Of a stretch of DNA of 13,239 bases, positions 6,099-11,595 are shown piece by piece (within the stretch, counting starts at the first letter, position 1; every line of letters starts with the position of its first letter). The position numbers and the translations under genes were made by a program. The DNA comes from Ruminococcus sp. CAG:254 (lineage in GTDB: Bacteria; Bacillota; Clostridia; Oscillospirales; Ruminococcaceae). The notes below the pieces were generated by a model that ran no database searches, was not told the origin of the DNA, and saw nothing but the letters and a program-made list of their open reading frames with translations. The DNA lies in the NCBI GenBank assembly GCA_000433635.1, contig HF997971.1, forward strand, positions 25,537 to 38,775, in the 5' to 3' direction.

Positions 6099-7603
6099 CA
6101 TTTAATATTACCACCTTGTTCTCTCAATCGCTGACTTTCTCTGTATTGATAAGCCTCTGCCGTTTTTGTAAATGTAACTGTTGCATTGTAATTTTTCTTT
6201 ACAACGGCTTCGATTTCATCCAGAGAAACACGGAAAAATTCTTTTCTTGTATTTACCAGATTGACACGCTTGTCAGCAAACGTGCTATGAAGTATTGCTT
6301 CAAGAGCTGGTGCATCATCGCTGAAAATCATAGCATGAACGTCAAATTCAAATGGAACAGAAGCACTGCTCAATTCGCTGATTCTGTCCATTGGTTCTAA
6401 TCTTCTTGTCATGCCGATTTTATAAACATTCTCTCCAAATGAACCAATATTACTGATAACATATACAAATCCGGCACGAGTATTCTGTTCTTTATGTAAG
6501 ACATCTTCTTTACTTTTCTGGACATCTGCAAGTTTTTTCTGTAATTCTTCAATCTGTGAGATGTACAGCTGCTTTTCAACATCCTGTGTATTTTGCATAT
6601 ATTTCATCAGTTTATCAATTTCTTTCTTGAACTGATTTTCTTCCTTTGTTAGCTTTTCTTTTTCTTTTTCGATTTCACGCCGTGCTTTTTCTTCTTCTAC
6701 CATCTGTTCTCGAATTGCTTTTTGCTGCAAGCGTTCCTGCTCTCTCTGATATTCATACTGATATTTTGCAGTTAATTGTGCCATTTTGTTTTCTAATAGC
6801 TTCTGTGTGATTGCGATTCCATCTGTAACAAATATTTTGTTGATTATTTCAAATGCACGCATCATTTTATTTCTGGAAGTATCCATGTTCTTTACAGTGG
6901 TATTTACTATAATGGTTGTACATTCAGAATTGAAGCATCTAAGAATTTGTTTGATGTCTGCTTTTTGTGCTTTGCTATCATAAATTTGAATAATCTCAAC
7001 TGCTTCATTGTTCGTGACAATATTTTTTTCTTCCAGCTGCATGATCTTCAATCTATTTTTGTATTCTTCAGATGTCACATTTTCATCTACATCTACCTTA
7101 GAGAGTTCATATGTTATTTCAGATTGAAGTTCTTCTAAATAATTCCGTTCTTTTTCTTGTTCTGCCTGCAATTCTGCAAGATTGTTCTGTAATTTTCCTT
7201 GATCTTCTTTCAGCTTTTGCAATGCCTGCTCTGCTTTTTTCTGTGTTTTTTCTGATTCCTGTTCGATTGTTTGTGCTTCCTGGTTGGCTCTGCTGATAAT
7301 TTCGTTTGCTTTAGAATTTGCGTTGTTGATTTGTCCGGATTCTCCCATTTTTACACCGTAGAATAACAATGCATTTTCATATTCATTCATGTTTTCCTTA
7401 TAGGCACTTTTTTGTTTCATAAGAAGATAAACACCAGCTGCCAAGGGAATTACAAACATCCAAAGTGCAAAGCAGATTGCAATTACGATGGGGTCACAGT
7501 ATATCGGTGTTATTCTTTTGGAATTAGAAAGTCGTTTTCCACAATGTGTACAATGTGTTTGTGTGTTTTCATTCAGTGTTTTGCAATGCAAACAATATTT
7601 CAT
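6098..7603 (-). CDS. Membrane-anchored DUF4041 + GIY-YIG nuclease, SNIPE-like defence protein
   Basis: Domain order over 501 aa: zinc ribbon with Cys4, Cys7, Cys18, Cys21; one hydrophobic transmembrane segment (about 38-62); a long coiled coil (about 90-165); a DUF4041-like region (about 175-285, with 'IKQILRCFNSECTTIIVNT' and 'MMRAFEIINKI'); a second coiled coil (about 285-372); and a C-terminal GIY-YIG/T5orf172 nuclease (377-470) with 'GFVYVIS', 'VYKIGMTRR', candidate catalytic Arg400/401 and Glu435 in 'ALEAILHSTF', then 'VNTRKEFF'. From memory, DUF4041 plus GIY-YIG with a membrane anchor is the layout of SNIPE, an E. coli protein that cuts phage DNA during injection. The ATG overlaps the stop of XRE regulator B by 4 bp (ATGA), so the two are co-translated. 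AT-rich composition unlike the early phage genes suggests acquired cargo. Function in this host is inferred. Confidence 0.85.
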   Translation of the reverse strand: MKYCLHCKTLNENTQTHCTHCGKRLSNSKRITPIYCDPIVIAICFALWMFVIPLAAGVYLLMKQKSAYKENMNEYENALLFYGVKMGESGQINNANSKANEIISRANQEAQTIEQESEKTQKKAEQALQKLKEDQGKLQNNLAELQAEQEKERNYLEELQSEITYELSKVDVDENVTSEEYKNRLKIMQLEEKNIVTNNEAVEIIQIYDSKAQKADIKQILRCFNSECTTIIVNTTVKNMDTSRNKMMRAFEIINKIFVTDGIAITQKLLENKMAQLTAKYQYEYQREQERLQQKAIREQMVEEEKARREIEKEKEKLTKEENQFKKEIDKLMKYMQNTQDVEKQLYISQIEELQKKLADVQKSKEDVLHKEQNTRAGFVYVISNIGSFGENVYKIGMTRRLEPMDRISELSSASVPFEFDVHAMIFSDDAPALEAILHSTFADKRVNLVNTRKEFFRVSLDEIEAVVKKNYNATVTFTKTAEAYQYRESQRLREQGGNIK

Positions 7604-8034
7604 TTTTTATCATCCTCATTTATGTATTCTTCTTCCAACAAATCTAAAACATCTGCAATTGCACGAAGCTGTTTGGAACGGGGCATTTTTTCCAACAGTA
7701 CTTCGATTTCCTTGCAGTTGTTTTCTTTTTCTGTCTCTGTTACGGTTAACGGAGAATGGTTTCCGTTATTTCCATTTATCACATTGCTGGATTGAATTAT
7801 GTTGTTTCCGCTAACATTAGGATTATCTGTTCTACCAAGCAAGCAATCTGTCGAAACGTCTAATATTTCTGATATTAACACAATATTTTTTGCTTTCATT
7901 CCGTATTCACTTTTAGCTGCATTTGAAATTGCATTTTTACTCAGAGAACATATCTCATTTATTTTGCCAATAGAAATACCTCTTAATTTTGACATTTCAT
8001 CGATTCTATCATATGTAAGTTGTGTATTGTACAT
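7600..8034 (-). CDS. XRE-family regulator B, paired with the SNIPE-like gene
   Basis: The start at 8034 is chosen because GAGAGG lies about 9 bases upstream; the longer frame to 8097 has no RBS. The product (144 aa) has a diverged helix-turn-helix in residues ~8-60 ('GISIGKINEICSLSKNAISNAAK'), the 'DCLLGRTDNPNVSGNN' hinge typical of Firmicutes phage repressors, an Asn-rich linker, and a C-terminal helix 'LRAIADVLDLLEEEYI'. Hinge, linker type and C-terminal motif are shared with regulator A (8895-9293), but the DNA-binding halves differ. No peptidase (Ser/Lys) domain for LexA-like self-cleavage is present. It overlaps the nuclease gene by 4 bp and probably controls it. An inverted repeat spans its own RBS and start, compatible with autoregulation. 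Confidence 0.85.
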   Translation of the reverse strand: MYNTQLTYDRIDEMSKLRGISIGKINEICSLSKNAISNAAKSEYGMKAKNIVLISEILDVSTDCLLGRTDNPNVSGNNIIQSSNVINGNNGNHSPLTVTETEKENNCKEIEVLLEKMPRSKQLRAIADVLDLLEEEYINEDDKK

Positions 8035-8069
8035 AAATATATACCTCTCACTTTGTACATTACACACAA
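8020..8069. promoter_or_regulatory. Inverted repeat over the RBS and start of regulator B
   Basis: TTGTGT-AT-TGTACA (8020-8033) mirrors TGTACA-TTAC-ACACAA (8054-8069): 12 paired bases with a 2/4 internal loop. The RBS (8044-8049) is in the loop and the start codon in one arm. It could be an operator for an XRE dimer or an mRNA hairpin affecting translation. A TTGACA (minus strand, 8095-8090) lies further upstream but no good -10 follows at the right distance. Confidence 0.4.
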
Positions 8070-8122
8070 TTTTTATTTTATCTGCAAATGTCAACATCTG
8101 ATGTTGCTTTCATTGGAATCAC

Positions 8123-8884
8123 CTAAATCATTAGTTTATTTGCATCTACGTTAAAACCTATTCCTTTTAATTCTTTGATTACTTTGAATTGCCAAGATTC
8201 TTTGTTATATATAATCCCATTTAAATCACCTGGTAGTTCCATACTATCATCTGAAACAATGAATATAGTTCTATTTCTTCCAAGTAATCCAGCAAAATAC
8301 CCAGCTTCAAAAACAACATTTTGTCTTGCTCTATTTTTAAGTACTTCTTCTTTTTTTGCCTTTCCATCATCATCAGGTGTAAATAAGATGATAGCTGCAT
8401 TCACAGTATTGCCGTAACTTTCGATTTTTTCCATAATTGTCATTCCTGCGTTAACTTGCTCATGCAAGATAATTGCCTCAATTCCCTGATTCTCAAGCAG
8501 TCTTGCTACTTCCAATTTTAAATTCGTATCATGCCCATGTACAATGAATACTTTATTGAATTCTTCGTCTTTAATAGAATCAGTATCTTTTGTTGTGTCT
8601 GATTCCATGTCTTCTAAGTAATTTTCAAACATTCCTTTAGCAATTTCAAGATCATTTTTGCATTTTTCTACCCGTTCCCAATTTTCAACATTTACTAAAG
8701 CCAAATCAAAATGCAATTTATTGAATTCACGAAGTTCAATGCTATTTTCTCCGAAGCAATTACAAAGAAATCTTCTTGTATTTTTGAGCCAAATTTGAAA
8801 TTCATTAGATGAACGAACAACTTTTAGTGCTATCAATTTATCTATCTGTAAACAGATTCCTTTCAGCTTTTCATAGTTTCCCAT
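8123..8884 (-). CDS. TIR-like domain effector (CAP12/Pycsar TIR family, PF10137)
   Basis: Residues ~111-245 carry the hallmark motifs of this TIR-like family: 'KVFIVHGHD' at the first strand, 'LHEQVNAGMTIMEKIE', 'AAIILFTPDDDG', and 'RARQNVVFEAGYFAGLLGR' containing the likely catalytic Glu193. Members studied in CBASS and Pycsar systems degrade NAD+ to abort infection. Here the N-terminal ~95 residues are a helical domain I do not recognise; it is not a STING or cyclic-nucleotide-binding domain, and no cyclase is nearby, so activation must differ. The start has AGTGAGGA upstream. It begins 10 bases after repressor A's stop, so it is in the repressor operon and should be expressed in the lysogen. 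NADase activity is inferred from family, not shown. Confidence 0.87.
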   Translation of the reverse strand: MGNYEKLKGICLQIDKLIALKVVRSSNEFQIWLKNTRRFLCNCFGENSIELREFNKLHFDLALVNVENWERVEKCKNDLEIAKGMFENYLEDMESDTTKDTDSIKDEEFNKVFIVHGHDTNLKLEVARLLENQGIEAIILHEQVNAGMTIMEKIESYGNTVNAAIILFTPDDDGKAKKEEVLKNRARQNVVFEAGYFAGLLGRNRTIFIVSDDSMELPGDLNGIIYNKESWQFKVIKELKGIGFNVDANKLMI

Positions 8885-8894
8885 AATTATTTCC

Positions 8895-9293
8895 TCACTT
8901 TTCTATATATTTTTCTAATAAATCCAGCATATCAGCGATTGCCCTATGTCGGTTGGAACTGGTCAATTTTGATAATGCTACTTTTATTTCATCTAAATCC
9001 GTCTCAGCCCCTTGAATTATATTCGCTTGTGTGCCGTTTATGGTTGTGTCAAAGTTGCTGATGTTGTTTCCGCTAACTGTTGGATTGTCCGTCCTTCCAA
9101 GCAGATAATCAACGGAACAATCAAAGTAATTTGCAATTTGTTCTGCTACTGAGATGGATGGCGTCCAGTCCCTTTTTTCTAAATCATATATCAGACTTTT
9201 TCTGATGCCACATTCTGAAAGCATTTTAGAAACTGATGTTCCACGACTCTTGCAAAGTTCTTTTATAATTCCTGCTAATTGTGCATTATTCAC
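8895..9293 (-). CDS. XRE-family prophage repressor A (CI-like)
   Basis: The start is a GTG at 9293 with a strong GAGGGGG site (9301-9307) 7 bases upstream; no ATG competes. The product (132 aa) has an XRE helix-turn-helix in residues ~8-65 ('GTSVSKMLSECGIRKSLIYDLEK', 'PSISVAEQIANYFDCSVDYLLGRTDNP'), an Asn/Thr-rich linker and the C-terminal 'RHRAIADMLDLLEKYIEK'. It faces the immunity-type control region with two 14-bp dyads and a strong opposing promoter, so it is the best candidate for the lysogenic repressor. It lacks a LexA/CI peptidase domain, so induction is unlikely to be by self-cleavage. The TIR gene follows 10 bases after, in the same operon. Confidence 0.9.
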   Translation of the reverse strand: MNNAQLAGIIKELCKSRGTSVSKMLSECGIRKSLIYDLEKRDWTPSISVAEQIANYFDCSVDYLLGRTDNPTVSGNNISNFDTTINGTQANIIQGAETDLDEIKVALSKLTSSNRHRAIADMLDLLEKYIEK

Positions 9294-9331
9294 AATTTTG
9301 TCCCCCTCTGATTGTGCATCAATACAAACTT

Positions 9332-9345
9332 ACGATAATTATCGT
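9332..9345. promoter_or_regulatory. Operator-like perfect palindrome (site 1)
   Basis: ACGATAATTATCGT is a perfect 14-bp palindrome between repressor A's start and the rightward promoter. It shares ACG..A.T..TCGT with site 2 (9361-9374); both follow ACTT or GACTT, and their starts are 29 bp apart. Binding of repressor A is inferred. Confidence 0.65.
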
Positions 9346-9353
9346 ATTTTATA

Positions 9354-9382
9354 TTGACTTACGTGATTTCTCGTGATATAAT
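9354..9382 (+). promoter_or_regulatory. Rightward prophage promoter with operator in its spacer
   Basis: TTGACT (9354-9359), 17-bp spacer, TATAAT (9377-9382). The spacer contains ACGTGATTTCTCGT (9361-9374), an imperfect dyad resembling site 1. Repressor bound here would block RNA polymerase directly, as in lambdoid immunity regions. A clear leftward promoter for repressor A could not be assigned, though it must overlap this region. Confidence 0.75.
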
Positions 9383-9398
9383 AAAATCACAGTCGAGA

Positions 9399-9487
9399 TA
9401 AAGCACGCTATACCAAATAAAAAAAGAACGTTTCTGGTTGATTTTCATGAGCAAACGGGAAATAAAGCGATTTTCAAGCGTGCTTTA
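9399..9487. repeat. 11-bp inverted repeat in the rightward leader
   Basis: TAAAGCACGCT (9399-9409) is the exact reverse complement of AGCGTGCTTTA (9477-9487), 67 bases apart, starting about 10 bases after the predicted rightward transcript start. It could fold the leader or be a binding site. The frame that overlaps it (TTG 9438 / ATG 9447 to 9665, a hydrophobic then basic peptide) has no RBS and is not called as a gene. Confidence 0.5.
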
Positions 9488-9581
9488 CTTTATTGTATCA
9501 TGTTCCATTTTATTTGTCAATAGAAAGCATATTGTTCGCAGAATTTCTTTGATGATGGAAGATGGAATGTTTAACAGAATC

Positions 9582-9644
9582 AGTCGAGGACAAGCAGCGG
9601 AAAACCGAAAGCCACGAGCCAGCGGAAAACCGAAACGCTCGACT
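9582..9644 (+). repeat. Direct repeats enclosed by an inverted repeat, leader of the 9670 gene
   Basis: CAGCGGAAAACCGAAA occurs at 9595-9610 and again at 9620-9635 (period 25). The pair is enclosed by AGTCGAG (9582-9588) and CTCGACT (9638-9644), which can pair. A further AGTCGAG is at 9391-9397, at the start of the predicted rightward transcript. This ends 25 bases before the next ATG and may be a leader structure or a protein-binding site. Confidence 0.55.
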
Positions 9645-9669
9645 GAAATTAAAAGAAGGTGGTGAAATA

Positions 9670-9861
9670 ATGAAAAGCAATGAAAAAAAGGACACCCTGT
9701 ATCTGTGCGACCCACAGAAAAACACAGAGTGCCCAAAAGGAAATTGTCAGATTCCTGACGGCTGTTTTCTTACGATAAAGAAAGAATTTGCCGTAACTGA
9801 TAAAAATGGGAAGCCTATAATTGGGATTGAATTACATCAAGAGCAATCTTCCCAGCAATAG
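9670..9861 (+). CDS. Small Cys-rich phage protein (63 aa)
   Basis: ATG 9670 is chosen because AGAAGGTGGTGA lies directly upstream at good spacing; the frame open to 9562 is leader sequence with direct repeats. The product starts MKSNEKKDTLYLCDPQKNTE and has Cys13, Cys21, Cys26 and Cys32 in a pattern CDPxKNxxC-x4-C-x5-C that suggests a small metal-binding fold. I have seen similar short proteins in Firmicutes prophages but know no function. It would be first on the transcript from the 9354-9382 promoter, so it may be an early lytic or cro-position gene. Its last 47 bases overlap the convergent DUF2513 gene, an unusual arrangement. Confidence 0.7.
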   Translation: MKSNEKKDTLYLCDPQKNTECPKGNCQIPDGCFLTIKKEFAVTDKNGKPIIGIELHQEQSSQQ

Positions 9862-10207
9862 ACATCAACGAATTGAGCGATGTGCATCCTAATTTTTTTG
9901 CAATTGATTTTGTTCTACTCCAGATACTATTGCTTCTAACATTGTCAAGAAACTGATGTCCATCGTAGGTTAAGCTGGAATAAATGCACATGTAAATGCT
10001 ATTATCTGCATTCATTATTTGTGCATTTATCAATCCACCTTGTTCTGCTTTTAAAGTTGTATATGCGATTACATTTTTTGGAAAGTCCGGCAGTGCTTTT
10101 TCCATATCATCGAGTGTCATAGATTGGTAGTTTAGATTCTCATCGATATTTTCAAATTCTTCGAGTTTTAACAACAATGACCGTAAGCAATCGTAGTTTA
10201 ACTTCAT
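9815..10207 (-). CDS. DUF2513 family phage protein (130 aa)
   Basis: The start at 10207 (MKLNYDCLRSLLLKLEEFEN) has GGGGGTG 6 bases upstream, better than the longer frame to 10240. DUF2513 proteins start MKLxxDCxRxxL and contain a winged-helix-like 'AEQGGLI ... LTYDGHQFLDNVRSNSIWSRTK' core, all visible here (residues ~55-100), followed by 'SIAKKLGCTSLNSLMSIAGK'. The family is widespread in prophages of Firmicutes; its role is unknown, possibly regulatory. It is the only leftward gene in the early region, with its own promoter (10231-10259), so it may be expressed in the lysogen. Its 3' end overlaps the rightward gene at 9670-9861 by 47 bases. Confidence 0.88.
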   Translation of the reverse strand: MKLNYDCLRSLLLKLEEFENIDENLNYQSMTLDDMEKALPDFPKNVIAYTTLKAEQGGLINAQIMNADNSIYMCIYSSLTYDGHQFLDNVRSNSIWSRTKSIAKKLGCTSLNSLMSIAGKIALDVIQSQL

Positions 10208-10230
10208 ATCATTCACCCCCTTTCCAGTCA

Positions 10231-10259
10231 ATTTTATCATAATTTGACAGGAAATACAA
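10231..10259 (-). promoter_or_regulatory. Leftward promoter of the DUF2513 gene with dyad
   Basis: Minus strand TTGTAT (10259-10254), 17-bp spacer, TAAAAT (10236-10231), 24 bases upstream of the start codon. A 22-bp imperfect dyad (10227-10248, ends GTCAA/TTGAC) overlaps the -10 box and could be an operator. Confidence 0.5.
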
Positions 10260-10263
10260 CACC

Positions 10264-10505
10264 TGCTGCCCTATCGGCAACACGGGGACGATGTGGCAGC
10301 ATCGTAGGCAATTACCTCCAACCTTTGCCTTTATACTAACACGCTTTGCGGTGAGCGAATCACCGCATAATGGGATGCGTCTTAGTTGTCCAGCCAAGAT
10401 ATGAAGCCTCTGGACAATGCACGGTGCAACTCCGTGACAGCTGTCTCCGACAGGGAGCATTGTCTATTTCGTTTCCTCTATCTTACTGTGCGGTGCAATT
10501 CCGCA
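10264..10505 (+). ncRNA. Gene-free, hairpin-rich leader; candidate structured RNA
   Basis: No credible ORF lies between 10208 and 10534. Seen here: a 13-bp stem with one mismatch (10264-10276 with 10289-10301); TGCGGTG (10347-10353) with CACCGCA (10361-10367); TTGTCCAG (10386-10393) with CTGGACAA (10410-10417); GACAATGC (10413-10420) with GCATTGTC (10457-10464), enclosing ACGG/CCGT (10421-10424, 10432-10435) and CTGTC/GACAG (10441-10445, 10449-10453); and TGCGG (10489-10493) with CCGCA (10501-10505). The third and fourth pairings share bases 10413-10417 and exclude each other. The hairpin CGGTGCAAYTCCG occurs twice (10422-10434, 10491-10503). It ends about 15 bases before the RBS of the early operon. 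Strand is assumed from that; no strong promoter was found. Confidence 0.5.
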
Positions 10506-10534
10506 GCATCCACAAATTTCAGGAGGAACAGAAC

Positions 10535-10693
10535 ATGAATCAGGATGAACAAAAGCCCTGCTGTGTGAACTGTCACATCAGCGGTGTGCCTTTGTATCTG
10601 GGGCTGGATGGCAAGCAGCACTGTGCGGATCACATTGGTTTGCTGCTGCCAGATTCCCCGAAGCAGGGAACAAAACAGAAAGGATGTGAATGA
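10535..10693 (+). CDS. Small zinc-binding-like protein (52 aa)
   Basis: ATG 10535 follows AGGAGG (10521-10526) at 8-base spacing. The 52-aa product MNQDEQKPCCVNCHISGVPL... has Cys9, Cys10, Cys13 and later 'HCADH' (Cys30, His33), suggesting a single zinc site. I do not recognise the family. It is the first gene of the tight rightward early operon: its stop ends one base before the next ATG. The leader region before it is unusually rich in hairpins. Confidence 0.7.
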   Translation: MNQDEQKPCCVNCHISGVPLYLGLDGKQHCADHIGLLLPDSPKQGTKQKGCE

Positions 10694-10694
10694 A

Positions 10695-10919
10695 ATGCTG
10701 ATTGCAGAAAGCTTTAAGAAGACCCGCATCCGGCATGAACTGACGCAGGTACAGCTTGCAAAGGCTCTGGGAATTTCGGATAAGATGGTCAGCCAGATTG
10801 AAAACGGCTTTCGCCAACCGTCCGCAGAGATTTTGCGGAACATGGCGGAACAGCTGGGTTGCTCCGCTGATGAAATTCTTGGTGTACAGCAGCAAGAAAA
10901 AGCAACCGATAGAAAGTAA
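10695..10919 (+). CDS. XRE-family transcriptional regulator (74 aa), Cro-like
   Basis: A compact single-domain helix-turn-helix protein: 'ELTQVQLAKALGISDKMVSQ' and 'IENGFRQPSAEILRNMAEQLGCSADEIL' match the XRE/Cro-CI fold over residues ~5-65, with only a short basic tail. The start is set by GGATG(TGA) upstream and by a one-base gap to the previous stop. Single-domain XRE proteins at the start of rightward early operons usually act like Cro or control early genes; the target here is unknown, with the dyads at 10227-10248 or 9332-9374 as candidates. Confidence 0.88.
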   Translation: MLIAESFKKTRIRHELTQVQLAKALGISDKMVSQIENGFRQPSAEILRNMAEQLGCSADEILGVQQQEKATDRK

Positions 10920-10928
10920 GGTGAGAAT

Positions 10929-11201
10929 ATGAACAACATTATCAGAGAAGACAACATCACGCCAAAAACAACGCTGGTTTTACAGCCGATGCCGGAACAA
11001 CTTCTGACCGTAAAGGACGTTTCTTCCTTGCTGAAATGCAATGTTGCAACCGTTCACAATCTCCGCAAAACTGGATTGCTGCGATTCTTAAAACTTGGCT
11101 CGTACAAGTGCCGTGTATCTACGTTTCTTGCGTTTTTGGATGAATATGACGGAAAGGACTTGGATTCGTTGGTACAAGAACGGCAAAATGAACCAATATG
11201 A
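10929..11201 (+). CDS. Excisionase-like HTH protein (90 aa)
   Basis: Residues ~25-72, 'LLTVKDVSSLLKCNVATVHN' then 'LRKTGLLRFLKLGSYKCRVSTFLAFL', fit the MerR-like winged helix of the HTH_17/excisionase family (PF12728). Such proteins bend DNA for excision or act as early regulators. GGTGAGAAT precedes ATG 10929, nine bases after the XRE stop. It is separated from int by more than 5 kb and on the opposite strand, so a role as Xis for this integrase is plausible but unproven; it could equally be a transcription factor of the early operon. Confidence 0.75.
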   Translation: MNNIIREDNITPKTTLVLQPMPEQLLTVKDVSSLLKCNVATVHNLRKTGLLRFLKLGSYKCRVSTFLAFLDEYDGKDLDSLVQERQNEPI

Positions 11202-11408
11202 ATGGGATGGCAGAGCATGAGCCGGAAAGTTACGTATCGGAACGGACACAAATACGCCATCTGCGAGCAATGCGGGCTGGACTGGAACGTATCCTGGCAG
11301 TTTACAGGGTGGTATGTGTGTCCGGTCTGCTGGAGTAAAAACAGGGAGGAAAATCAGAAAGATGGGAAAAATCGTTATCAAAACAACCAGAAAGAGCAAT
11401 GTATCTAA
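11202..11408 (+). CDS. Small zinc-ribbon-like protein (up to 68 aa)
   Basis: 'YAICEQCGLDWNVSWQFTGW' then 'YVCPVCWSKN' gives two CxxC knuckles (Cys21, Cys24, Cys40, Cys43 from ATG 11202), a zinc-ribbon arrangement. The tail is basic and polar. ATG 11202 directly follows the previous stop, implying translational coupling; ATG 11217 (MSRKVTYRNGHKY...) with GGGATGG upstream is an equally possible start. The 3' end overlaps the next gene by 47 bases. Family not recognised; early phage gene by position. Confidence 0.65.
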   Translation: MGWQSMSRKVTYRNGHKYAICEQCGLDWNVSWQFTGWYVCPVCWSKNREENQKDGKNRYQNNQKEQCI

Positions 11409-11595
11409 GGTCAAGGTGAGAGGTTTTAAAGAATTTGACGCCGCTAAAATAGCATTTTGTACGTTTATCGGAATCATGAGCGGACTCAATCAAGAGGATA
11501 AAAATCTTATCTTGTGTGCAGCCGCTACCATTATTCAAGATGTTGCAGACAAGGCAGGCTCTGAACCAGAGGAGGAGAAATCATGCAAGCAATGA
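11362..11595 (+). CDS. Hypothetical early phage protein (77 aa)
   Basis: AGGGAGGA (11343-11350) lies 11 bases before ATG 11362, which is why this start is preferred over the open frame to 11314. The product has a basic N-terminus (MGKIVIKTTRKSNVSKVKVR), a helical, moderately hydrophobic middle ('FDAAKIAFCTFIGIMSGL', 'NLILCAAATIIQDVADKAG') and an acidic tail. No family recognised. It overlaps the zinc-ribbon gene by 47 bases in another frame and the following gene by 13, showing the dense packing of the operon. Confidence 0.65.
   Translation: MGKIVIKTTRKSNVSKVKVRGFKEFDAAKIAFCTFIGIMSGLNQEDKNLILCAAATIIQDVADKAGSEPEEEKSCKQ

Noticed and set aside
8123..9293. XRE A and the TIR protein as a simple toxin-antitoxin pair
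   Set aside because: XRE A sits at an immunity-type control region with operators and an opposing promoter, which fits a prophage repressor better; an additional antitoxin-like role is possible but not supported by sequence.
9438..9665. Frame encoding a hydrophobic then strongly basic peptide (MSKREIKRFSSVLYFIVSC...)
   Set aside because: It has no ribosome binding site at TTG 9438 or ATG 9447, covers the inverted and direct repeats of the leader, and its basic C-terminal half is the translation of those repeats. More likely leader RNA.
10386..10417. Possible group I intron or cobalamin riboswitch, suggested by AAGATATG and GGTGCAAYTCC
   Set aside because: Neither the full P/Q/R/S core of a group I intron nor the B12 box could be found; the similarity is a few bases only.
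10369..10534. Open frame upstream of the 10535 start (GCVLVVQPRYEASGQ...)
   Set aside because: It covers the hairpin-rich region, lacks an RBS, and the AGGAGG at 10521 sets the start at 10535.
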